From Rhodocollybia butyracea (Eukaryota > Basidiomycota > Agaricomycetes > Agaricales > Omphalotaceae): DNA of 64,000 nucleotides. The position numbers and the translations under genes are program-made. Below the pieces are notes generated by a model, which ran no database searches, was not told where the DNA came from, and saw only the letters and a list, made by a program, of their open reading frames with translations. The stretch spans positions 310,001-374,000 of the forward strand of contig JADNRY010000014.1 of NCBI GenBank assembly GCA_015501585.1, written 5' to 3'. Positions 10,362 through 20,716 of the stretch are shown piece by piece; position 1 is the stretch's first letter; each line of letters starts with the position of its first letter.

Positions 10362-11522
10362 ATGGGCCGTATGGCAAAAAAATGCGCAGGTACTTACAAC
10401 CCAACTAAAACGCCATTCTTACTTAATTAGAATTCCTTATCTCCTTCATCAGCTTCTGAATCCTGCTCACTCCCCGTTGATGTTATCCTACAATCATCCG
10501 ATTCGGGGCCCATAGCAAGAACCTCGAAATGTACAGTGATGCTTTTCCTGTCACAGGATCCACAATTCCACCAGATGGAGATGTCGTCAAGCTCACTGAA
10601 AATCATTCAACTCATGCTATGTTTTACCCATAATATGCCGCCACCCGACCTCAGCTTGCTGGATATTCAGACCCTTTTTGCATTGGGAGAAACAGTCAAC
10701 TTGAAGTATAGTATGCACTATGCAAGTGAGTGCGTCAGTAAAGAGATAAAGTATGTTTCCGTTATTGTCTATGGCAAAGTTAAACACTCACTCATACATT
10801 CGAAACAAAGCAAAAGAGCGGCCACTCATACAAAACCGTTGGAAATTTTGGTGTACAAAATAAAGGTGTCTGACCTTTCCATGATTGACGAGATCGCTCG
10901 AAGAACGATGGATATTCCCATGGAGAACGCTGTAAATCTGTTGGTGGATCTAGAGACTTTTCGCATTTGGGTATGATTGACTGGGTGCTATGAATGCTTG
11001 CTCTGATATATACTTAAATTAGGTTCGATATCGAGACAAGTGGCAGTCAATGCTTGCGCAGTACCGCGAGGCATTAACCGATTACTCTCAGAGTCATTCA
11101 AACGTCACCCCCATCACCTTGCTTGTCAAGGTCATTCCGACCGGTGAAATTATTTTTCCCACCCTTTTTTGCAAATAAAGAACAAACAAAGGTGATATGA
11201 TTAGATTACGCGTCTATTGTTTTGTCGTTAAGTTATAACTTTCCAATCATCCTCTATAGACTATATGAAGCTTAGAAAAATCCCATGTATTTGTGTTTCA
11301 AGCAAGGTGTTTGCCGCAGGATGCGGCGCTTCCCGAGTCAACAACTTACTTCGAATTTCAGACCACATTGGTTTGCCTTCCAGAACTAGTCTAGAGTCTG
11401 CAGTCGCTATTCACACCCTAGACAACTTATCTGTACGTTCACGCGGATTGAAACAGGTGGCTTTGGAAAGGGCGTATCAAGCAGTCGATCAACAAGTTCC
11501 GCTCTGGAAAGACTTCCTTTGA
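10362..11522 (+). pseudogene. BTB/POZ copy D: two small deletions and an insertion
   Basis: Exon 1 is 10362-10389 and exon 2 starts at 10453. Compared with copies A and B, exon 2 has lost 10 bases after 'tcatccga' (about 10502) and 8 bases near 10602. Together these restore the frame but leave about 30 residues of unrelated sequence in the BTB core. Exon 3 reads normally to FRIW. In the last exon, after about 11100, roughly 230 bases of foreign sequence interrupt the gene and introduce a stop near 11173. Family sequence resumes at about 11335 (ISDHIGLPSRT) and ends VPLWKDFL at 11522. Confidence 0.7.
11103..11330. mobile_element. Short insertion inside BTB copy D (possible non-autonomous element)
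   Basis: This segment is absent from the other array copies at the same position. It contains an imperfect inverted pair, 'atcaccttgcttg' (about 11111) and 'caaacaaaggtgat' (about 11185), and a small hairpin 'ttgccgcaggatgcggcg' (about 11310). No coding capacity is seen. Whether it is a transposon remnant or ordinary rearrangement filler cannot be told from one copy. Confidence 0.35.
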
Positions 11523-12183
11523 GCAGTGTACTAATGCAGAATATTTTCAATGAAAATCAACTTTTTGCTCGTCTCTTTTTCCCTTCTTTCATGATGTATA
11601 AACTCAATATCTTCAACTGTATCTAAATTGATATCTCTAAACGAAAACTACTCCAGAAATACTTTTAGCGCCGTTTTTGGTTTCTCAAACAGCGTCCGCA
11701 TTCCTTAATTAATTAAATAAATGAATGTCAAAATTGCTCTTCTATTTTCTCAACGTTCATTGCCGATAGCTGAGAGTCCTGTTTGCACTTATATTGGCAG
11801 GTACTGTGTTGATCCTCGTACGTGCAGTTTCATCCAGGTTCTGCAGGTACATATAGTGTATCATGAATATCATCAACTAAGATCGTCTCATCGATTTTTC
11901 GATCTTCAATAGATGCAATCAACAGTACAATACGTCCAGCAGGTGGGCTAAGCTCTCAGAGCAGGAATCGGACTTCTTCCGGATTCCGGTGCCCAATCTA
12001 CCCTCTTCCGTATGTCGAGCCCGGTCATCTGCATCAACGCTCAGCTGTCTTGTCTCGGGTACGACACAACCAGTTGATGGTCATGAGAACACATTGGCAT
12101 TTGCATCGCTATCAGTCGCCGTCCACGTTCGACTCACTCCCACCCCCACCATCTTCAAGCCTCAACCACTGAGACGAGTCAGT

Positions 12184-13108
12184 ATGATAACCCCCAAATG
12201 TGGAGGTAAATCGCTCCCTCTTCACACAATCTTCGTGACGACTCACGTATTTTCTATAACCAGCCTCTGAATCCTGCTCGCTCGCCGTCGATGTCGTCTT
12301 GCAATCATCCGATGGAGAACAACTCGGCGCCCATAGCAAGAACCTGGAGCTGTACAGCGATGCTTTTCCTGCTGCGGGATCCACAATGCCACCTGACGGA
12401 GACATTGTCGAGCTTACTGAGAACGCTGAAACCCTTCGACTCATGCTTCGCTTTACTCATAATATGACACCCCCAGACCTCAGCGCACTCGATCTTCAGA
12501 CCCTTTTCATGTTCGGGGAGACGGTCAGCTTGAAGTATGGTATACAATACGCAAGCCAGTCGGTCAGTCAAGAAGTCAAGTACGTTCTTAGTGACCCTTT
12601 ACTACACTATATATGATTTCTGATTTTATTCTACAAAGTCGTCGGATCGATGCTCATCCATTGGAGATCCTGGCTTACAAAACAAAAGTGTCCGATTTAT
12701 CCATGATTGACGATGTCGCTCGAAAAACAATGGCTATCCCTGTTGAAAAGGTCGCTACGGTGTTGGTGGATATACGTCCTTTCGCACTTGGGTATGGCAT
12801 TCCTTGAATCTACCCGCATACCGTGAAGTCTGACTCCAGGCTATCAGGTGTTATACCGAGAAAAATGGACGCAGATAAATACACAGTATATCACACAGAT
12901 ACTCGCACTATACCCAGGCAGCACTACCTCTCCAAAAAACCTACTTGCGATTCTGGATCTGCTTGGCCTGCCTTCAATGTCTACTGCGCGCGATGCACTA
13001 GCCGTTTTTGACAAGGCTTTTGGTGCTCCGCCGTGGGGAATCCCAGACAACTTTATGGAGGATCTTACTTCCACGATTGATCAGTTTCCGCGTTGGGCAG
13101 ACTTTTGA
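12184..13108 (+). pseudogene. BTB/POZ copy E, one-base deletion at end of exon 3
   Basis: Exons by homology are 12184-12205, 12264-12579, 12639-12791 and 12848-13108. Exon 2 is a clean BTB domain (DVVLQSSDGEQLGAHSKNLE, LMLRFTHNM). Near 12775 the paralogues read a 27-base segment before the donor; here it is 26 bases, so with the conserved donor the last exon (YREKWTQ ... FPRWADF) is out of frame. Read-through ends at TGA shortly after, in 'attccttga'. No alternative GT/AG choice I tried restores the frame. It is therefore a truncated protein, a pseudogene, or a base error. The tail is the most diverged of the array. Confidence 0.65.
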
Positions 13109-14719
13109 GGGTTATAACATATATAGAGGATAAAATGGATGAGCAGGCAGATGTGTCTGGAAACACCAGTGTAATATACAGTCGAAAAGACGACAGCATT
13201 TTTTTCCATATGTATCCTGGGCCACTCTAAAGTCAACTTTCACGAACTTCACGGACCAAGTAGTAATTACTTGCTTCAAGATTGCTTGCGAGGCTTTGGT
13301 AGGAAGCTAATAGACCCTGACTCGTCTCTTCAAACCAGCCCAGAAACGGGCCGAGTTCCTTCAGCGCTGTTACCTCACTGCAATAGATTCAAATGGATCG
13401 TTGGAGAAATCTCTACAGTCCCTTTACATTGCTGCAAGGCAACCCTTGAGTGCAGAATATCAGACTTGTCCGATCTGGCCTAGTACTTCACTATCTTGCT
13501 TACCATTCTCTCCCTATGACCTTTCCAACTGTACTGGTGAGCAGAAGATAGCGCCGTCAATTCGTTCAGTCGATAGTCGGTAGGGATCAGCTTAGTTGAC
13601 GGGGTACGGAAGTGGTTTGAAAAGCAGCAGTCGCATATGATCCATTTCAACTAGAGAGGACAGAACCCGTATGAAGTAGCCGAAAGGCCGTTAAAGTAGA
13701 GAAAGAAGTCTGCCAAGTGATGAAACGTAGAGAAAGATAGACGACGTGGGCGGGGGAGGGTGAGGAGGCGATAAGGATTGCTATAGTGTATGGATGAGAT
13801 TTTTGACATGGGAAGGCGAGCCAAAAGATTGTAGTACGAAGATATCCGGACATGAGGAACTCAGTGCAGACAGAACGAGAAACGAACGCAGAGAAGAAGG
13901 GGGCGCAGAAGGTCTGGGTTCAGACTTTACTACTTGAACCTTGACTAATCGAGCCCTGGAATCTCGAAGTTTGGATATCGAGATTATCGAGATTTCTGAG
14001 CCGGAACAGCGGATATTGGGCCCTTGCGCCCTAGACGTTTAGGCGGACGATTAGGAACCGTAGTTTTTCCGCCAAGGACTGATCGCAACGAGTACATTTA
14101 CTACTCTCCAGTGTCCGAGACTGCCTTCGAGGGAAGGTCTGGATTCACCAATTCTGTAATTTGGCTTGGTCGAAAGCACCCTCGTGTATAAGCAAAAACC
14201 TTTGTCGATTCTTGTCGTCAGGAATGGGAATATTCAGCGTGTTACGGAATTGGCGGGTAAAGGTTTCGAGGTCGGTACCGGCTGTTGACCATTGGCTTTC
14301 CAAGCGCTGTAGCCCATAGAAACGTTTAATATATGTAGCGTCGCAGCGGGGACAGATTCGAAGCAAACGACGCTAGGTACGAACAGAATGATGAATTCCA
14401 TTGGGATGTGAGGAGAAATGGTGTAGACTTGAAGTTTGTTGGACTAAACCATTTAACCAGCAGAGCGATATCTCGAGGGAAACTACGGCAGGTACTGGCC
14501 GCGGTGTTTAAGAAACAGCCGATCCAGGATTCCCACGCTACATGGCGCCACGGATAACGGATAATCAGAAGACCTTCGACCACTACCGTCTGTACGGTAA
14601 CGATGCAAAATTTTCCCAAAAGCACAATTAATCGCAGTCCTAATTCAACGGGCCGTTCTGGTTTTTTCGAACAGAGTCGGTCCGAATGCTAGCAGCGAAC
14701 TTGGTCCTCTACTTTCACA
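13109..14719. other. Spacer without a supported gene
   Basis: Open frames exist on the minus strand at 14145-14366 and 14326-14625, but they overlap out of frame and match nothing I recognise. They could be parts of a decayed gene. The segment just before 14720 is the likely promoter of the arabinofuranosidase. Confidence 0.35.
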
Positions 14720-16636
14720 ATGGTCTCTTCATCTCCAATGATTCACATCGATCCTGCTCGTACTATCAGTCGCGTTGATCCTCGTATCTATTCTGGATTT
14801 ACAGGTACGTTTACAGTCGGTGTGTATGCTACGCTCTTAACTTTAGTACAGAGCACATGGGACGTTGTATATACGGTGGTTTGTATGAGCCCGAAAACCC
14901 CAATCAACTCGCCGATCCCAACACTGGATTTCGAAAAGATGTTCTGGATGTCCTCAGAGAGTTGAACGTTCCAATCTTCAGATATCCCGGTGGAAACTTT
15001 GTTAGCAGCTATCGATGGCAAGGTTTGTTTATCGCCGGATTCAAAGAAAGACGCGTTTTCTCATACAAAATAGATGGTATCGGACCCAAGCATCTTCGTC
15101 CGCGACGACCTGAACTCGCTTGGCTCACTGAAGAATCCAACTTGTTTGGAACAGATGAGTTCATGCAGTTCTGTAAAGAGATGAACGCAGAACCATACAT
15201 TTGCCTGAACATGGGTACTGGAACGCTGGAGGACGCTCTGGCATGGTTGGAATACTGCAATAGGTGAGTCGAATATCCTGTATTTCATATTACACAGTTT
15301 AACGTCTTGTCCCATAGCTCTGCCAACACACACTATGCCAATCTTCGTCGAGCCAACGGTCATCCCGAGCCTTATAATGTCAAGTACTGGAGTTTAGGAA
15401 ACGAAGTCTGGGGCCCTTGGCAAGTGGGTCAGATGGAATCGCATGACTACGCGAAGAAGGCTTTCCAATGGGCCAAGGCATTAAAATTGCTCGATCCCAA
15501 AATTCAACTCATCTCCTGTGGAGGTAGGTTCAAGTAACTCCCACTGATAAACACAGCTCTCAATCTTAATCTTTTTGTAGAAACGGGCTTTACAGACTGG
15601 GACCGTGTAACACTGAAGAAACTTGCTCCAGTCATAGATTATCATTCGATACATCGTCCGTTCTTGTTTTTCAGTGATTTGCAAATCTCTAACGATAGTT
15701 TCAGTTTACACGGTCTCCGAGGGAAACCACGCTGTCAATGTGATGGGTCCCGCTGCTGCGGAGAAGGGTCTGGAAATTTGCAAGTCCCTTATTGATCTCG
15801 CGAAAATCGAGGCCGGATTGGAGAAACAAGTCACTGTGTAAGTAGCTGTAACTCCTTCAGCCCAACGTACTCCGCTGATGGCCCGCCAGCTGCTTTGACG
15901 AATGGAACGTCTGGGATCCTGTTCGCGCTCCCGGAGAGAAGGGCGCGGAAGAGCACTACGATCTGAGTGATGCTCTAGCTGTCGCGTCATGGTTGAACGT
16001 CTTCGTCAGGAAGGCAGACATCGTCAAGATTGCATGCATAGCCCAGTGAGTTTTATTTTCAGAAGCCCCCCGCTTTCCTCTAACCAGAATCGTAGGTCTG
16101 TAAACGTCATATCGCCTATCATTACCTCCCCAGAAGGCCTCTTCAAGCAAACAACCTTCTACCCGCTGAAGCTCTTTGCTACTCTTATGCAAGGAACTTC
16201 GCTCAACATTCACGTTGCGTCTCCCCAATATACCGGGAAAACCGTCCCAGAGTGGGTAGAAAAGCTAGAGAACGGGAACGGTGGCGACGAAAAACTTACC
16301 AAGTACATCGATGTGAGCGCAGTCCTCAGCGATTCCAAGGACGAGATTCGGGTAGCAATCGTCAACCGGAACGCCACGGAGGCGTATACCGTCCCGATTC
16401 GATTTGGCCCCGTCTGTGATGTCTTAGAAACGGTCAAGGTACATGAAGTATGGAGCGCGGATCTTAAAGATAACAACGGATGGGACGGAGAGAGGGTACA
16501 TACGGTGGAGAAGGAACTGCCGTGGACTGGGGAGTACTTGGTGAAGGAGCACTCGTTCCAATGTACGTTTTTCTTCGAAGTGCGAGGTTCGGACAAGCTG
16601 ACACTCTCAATAGTGCTTGTTTTCAAGTTAAAGTGA
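14720..16636 (+). CDS. Alpha-L-arabinofuranosidase, GH51, intracellular type
   Basis: Nine exons (14720-14804, 14852-15022, 15074-15263, 15318-15523, 15581-15655, 15705-15837, 15890-16045, 16096-16562, 16614-16636) sum to 1506 bases, 501 residues, the normal length for the shorter GH51 type. The family hydrolyses terminal alpha-L-arabinofuranosyl bonds of arabinan and arabinoxylan oligosaccharides. Visible hallmarks are [10 protein letters not shown] near residue 30, FRYPGGNF, the acid/base Glu in [20 protein letters not shown], and the nucleophile Glu in [10 protein letters not shown]-terminal beta-domain follows. There is no signal peptide, so it should act inside the cell on imported oligosaccharides. 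It is followed on the same strand by an MFS sugar transporter, consistent with pentose scavenging. Confidence 0.93.
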
Positions 16637-16986
16637 AGCTAAAATTAACTAAATTGGATTGATTACTGGCTTCAACCGTATAACCGATACTTAAAGAAAG
16701 AGAGACATTTCCCCAATGCCCTTTTTTTTGATGCGTTAGACGCTGTTCAGGGCGTTTGAAGAGATCTGAAGATGATCGCTTGGTGCGGTAGTGGCACGGC
16801 AAGTCACGGACCGTTGCTATAATATTTATTCAATGATCCCTCAATTTCGTGGTCCACGAGACCAACCAAAGGCCAACGAATGCAAAGCAACATTCATATA
16901 AAAAGGCACAAAATTTGTGGAAGGCACCTTGCCTTTTTCCGCAAGTTTTTCCAGTCCCGTATCTCAGAAGCAAGAACGCATTCGTG

Positions 16987-19900
16987 ATGGTACTTTCGCC
17001 GAAAGTTTATACGTGGCTATGTGGGCTGTTTGCTAGTGAGTTGTTGTTTAACATTCCTTCGCGCGTTCTCATCAGCATGAACAGGCTTGGGTAGTATCAT
17101 CTTTGGGTATGATCTAGGTGTTATCGCCGGGGTCTTATCCGCGAGCGACTTTGTTGTATGTCTGGATAACTGTTCTAGGCAGCGCCAGCGAAGACTAAAG
17201 TTCTCTCCAGGCTACCATGGGTCCCGATTTCGATAATCCCAATCTTGAAGGATTGATCACCAGTATTCTGCGTACGATAACAATCTTTCTAAGTATCTCG
17301 ACGCGTGTTTACTTAATGTTCCTTAACAGTTCTTGGATGGTGAGCGCAAGCAAGCACGCTTCGAAGTTCCGTTGTTTGACGTCATTCCAGTTTTGCTGGT
17401 ATGTTCCCGGTGGCGTGGTTTGCGGACACTCTTGGACGTCGCAAAACGATACAGATCGGGGCTTTGGTCTACATGTAAGTTTTTTCAGTCTTTTCACAGT
17501 CTTGTTATCAACTACGATTTGCATTAGACTCGGAGGAGCATTACAAACTGGCGCCCAGAACATCAGCATGATGTGGGCGGGGCGCTTCTTTGCTGGGTTC
17601 GGGATTGGGATCATGGCAGATCTGGCTCCGTACGTTCTATCTTGATGTGTAGACTGATCAACATACCGAGTGCGTTATAGGCTATATCAGGTGCGTCCCC
17701 ACATTTCTCTGCGCGGTGGCATTACTGAGTGCACTTTTTCAGGCTGAGATTGCTCATCCGAGTATCCGTGGCCGTCTTACGACTTTGCAACAAGTACGTG
17801 GCTGTTTAAGTTTTTTCGCCGTTGGAGTGTTAACAGCTTCTTATCAAAGTTCATGCTTGGAATTGGTGGTACGTTCTGAATAGGGTCTTCCGAGTCAGTG
17901 TTTGATATCTGACGCGCCCATTTGTGTTACTTAGCATTCGCTGCATCCTGGATCGTAAGTCTCGCAATCCCCGTTTCGTTCGTTATTGTCGAGCTTCCCT
18001 GCCTTACTAGACGTTCGGCTCGAGTGCGGGGTTGAAGCACTCTCAGGCTGAATGGCGACTTCCCTTGGGCATCCAGGTACGCTACTACGACCTCGTTGAT
18101 CCCATAGTACTCAAGAAACCATAGATTATACCAGCCGTCCCTCTCTTTGCCTTCATTTTGCTCCTTCCTGAATCGTAAGCAGATATATTTCGTTCGAAAA
18201 GTCGCTGGACTTATTCGTAACTTGCAGTCCCCGTTGGCTTGCAGAGAAAGGCCGTATGGATGAAGGTATATTTGCCGAATCCCACACTTTACTCCACACT
18301 CACCACTCCACTCGAAGCTGCGAAAAATCTTGCTAAGCTTCACGCCCACGGAAATGTCGACGATCCTTTTGTACAGGCACAGCTGGAAGACATCAAGGCG
18401 GAAATACTGAAATCAAAGGAGATCGGGTCCGCTAGGTGATTACACCCCTTCACTAGGATACATGATCGCAATTGATGGCTTTTATAGTTGGAGCGAACTT
18501 TTCAAGGTGCCCAGCAACTTCCGTCGTGTGTCGCTTGGGTAAGTAAAGAGCAACTCGACTAATAATCAGTGTGTTAATTATGAATGGTTAGATATATCCT
18601 GCAGTTCTCGGTGCAGATGACAGGTATGCTATCTGTTGCTTGTTTACAGTCGGACTGGATATAAACTCTTCCTAGGTGTCAGTGCTATTCAGTACTACTC
18701 GACTACGGTATGTTTCCGCTGCATACAAGTCCCGTCTAGTTCTCAAAAGAGTTAACAGATTTTCACGACAATGGGTTTCACTGCGACTCGAGTCTTGTTG
18801 TTCCAGTCTATCAACAGTGTCATTGCACTCATCGGAGAGGCATGCTGTGTCATCTGGGTGGACAATACTGGTCGAAGACTGCCTTTGATCTTGGGGAATG
18901 TTGTGTCAGGATTGTCATTTGTCGTAGGCGCTATCCTGATGGCACGTTGGCCCGGAACCGTAAACAAGTGCGTATAGACCCACCTGTTGGAAGCACCACC
19001 TTCTCCTGCCTCTTTCTTCGTTATTTCTTCTAAAATTTTTGACGCATTGTTGACTCAAAATTTGCAGCAATGCTGTATGTCTATTATGCTCATGGTTCTT
19101 CACTCTCCACCCCTCTAACCGTTGTCCTTCGTTTCTGTAGGCTCATTACGTGAGTCTTTTAATACTTTTACATTATTTCGCGTACTGACCTCCGTTCATA
19201 GATCTTCATTAGTGCGTCGGATTTCCACATTGACCATCAATAGTACTTACTTTCCTGTTATCTTCACAGTAACGTGAGTCCTGCGGGGATAAATTGAAAC
19301 TAGCGTTAGCTAATAGTCGACGCAACGGACAGAACATGGATCTTCAACTTCTTCTTCAGTGCATGCATAGGTGCAGTTTCCTATACATAGTCTTATGTTC
19401 TATTTTTGACCATGCTCTGCCAGGTCCACTCTCAGTGCGTAATTTTCTTCGCTTCAGCATACTTGTTCAAACTCCGTACGAAACAAGTGGGCCTACCCGG
19501 CCGAAATTTAGTAAGCTTCAGCTTCTATCGAGATGTTTTCCGTCTGACACATTATAGTTCTACGAGAACAAGAGCCAAAGCTACTGCACTCACTAGCTCT
19601 GCTTCTTGGTTATCGAACTTGTAAGTTCCCACAAGACTTTCGATCTCCTCTAATAAACCTCTTCAGCTTCATTGCCCAAGTCACACCTATTGCTTTCACT
19701 CACATAGGCTGGAAGTGAGTTCGCCTATCAATCCACTTGATTGAATACGCATTGATTTTCTTTTTACCAGATTCTGTTAGTAGTCCGATAGATTACCAAA
19801 AGCCACTGAATAAATTGTCCCGCAGACCTTGTTTTTGCCATCTGTGGTCACACCAAGTGAGATCCGTTCAATCTCCTCCTGTCGCCTGCTAATTTCGATG

Positions 19901-20288
19901 TAGCGCTCTTTTCGTTTGGGCATTTTTCCCAGTACGCCCATATTGCTCTGTGGGTTGTGAATTGTTGTACTTACAGATTCGCAGGAAACCAGTGGCCGCA
20001 GACTGGAAGAAATGGATACTCTCTTCGAAGACGCGCCTATGTTTGTGGCAAATACACCTTACGCGAAAGTTCAAGACCGGTATGAAGTCGTTTTATTTTC
20101 AGTGTCTTGACTGAATTTGCTTCTTAGTTTACTTGCTGAAAAGGAACTCCGCGAAGGTAGTTTTTTCCATGTTGGCGGTTCTCTTTCTCTAACTCATCTA
20201 CTATGTAGGTACATTCGTGCCCGGAGATCTTTCCGAAAGGGTTGTCTACGCTAGTGATGAGGAGAAAGGATCTCATGAGCATATGTAG
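16987..20288 (+). CDS. MFS sugar transporter with about 30 exons
   Basis: Sugar-porter family membrane protein. After splicing the N-terminus reads LFASLGSIIFGYDLGVIAGV. Next come the loop motif DTLGRRKT, the segment GRFFAGFGIGIMADLAPLYQ, the motif PESPRWLAEKGR, and late motifs WAYPAEIYSTRTRAK and FPETTGRRLEEMD. This matches the D-xylose/monosaccharide type with 12 predicted helices. The gene is unusually fragmented: first exons 16987-17035, 17085-17155, 17211-17271, 17330-17339, 17391-17474, 17528-17629 and 17681-17690. Between 19068 and 19434 there are exons of 7, 9, 10 and 11 bases. Canonical splice signals rejoin the frame at nearly all of these. I could not settle one boundary near 19,770-19,830. 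Substrate is not provable from sequence; arabinose or another pentose is suggested only by the neighbouring GH51 gene. Confidence 0.88.
17330..17339 (+). other. 10-base micro-exon of the MFS gene
   Basis: The bases ttcttggatg lie between an AG acceptor and a GT donor. They are needed to join ...SILL to GCFAGMFPVAWF in frame. Confidence 0.75.
17681..17690 (+). other. 10-base micro-exon of the MFS gene
   Basis: The bases gctatatcag lie between 'ttatag' and 'gtgcgt'. They supply the LYQ of the conserved LAPLYQAEIAHP segment. Confidence 0.8.
19068..19434 (+). other. Run of micro-exons in the MFS gene
   Basis: Exons 19068-19074 (7 bases), 19141-19149 (9 bases), 19202-19211 (10 bases) and, after the 54-base exon 19317-19370, 19424-19434 (11 bases) are each flanked by canonical AG and GT. 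Together they encode NAAHYIFI-IDATDRTW...IGPLS, which fits the family. The 105-base intron 19212-19316 contains a further possible micro-exon, but only skipping it keeps the frame. Confidence 0.72.
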
Positions 20289-20716
20289 TGATAAGGCCGG
20301 GGGTATTAGTGTCTGTGAGTAGGCGTTATTCGGCCAGGACTAGGGGTTTAGGTGGAGGCGAAAGAATCCCACGAGCGTGGGGTGTTATTGAGTGTTATCC
20401 CACTGATTCTTTATCTTTTTGGCTGCCAGTTATGTTTCTAATGATGTTTTCACGTTCCGAGCTCATATTTGTAAACCGCGTAGTTTCTAAACCGTTAGTA
20501 GAACTTAAGGATATTACACCACCACGACGTAATTACATTACTCGGATATCATGATATTGTCGAGCGAATCAGCCACTCCTCCGGGCCTCCGGAGATGGAA
20601 AACAAAGGAAGACAAGCTAACGTATATTGTTGTATGTAAGCTCATACATACAGAGTACGTAAGTATACTCTAACATAAAACTTCAAGGACCGCTTAGTAT
20701 CACACTCGTTTCGCTC

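Noticed and set aside
14145..14625. Two overlapping minus-strand frames upstream of the arabinofuranosidase
   Set aside because: They are out of frame with each other, no intron joins them, and no family is recognised.
15956..16626. Minus-strand frames opposite the arabinofuranosidase
   Set aside because: Antisense shadows of GH51 exons with confirmed motifs on the plus strand.
19270..19275. Possible 4-base exon inside the MFS gene
   Set aside because: Including it breaks the frame, while skipping it joins IFI to DATDRTW correctly.
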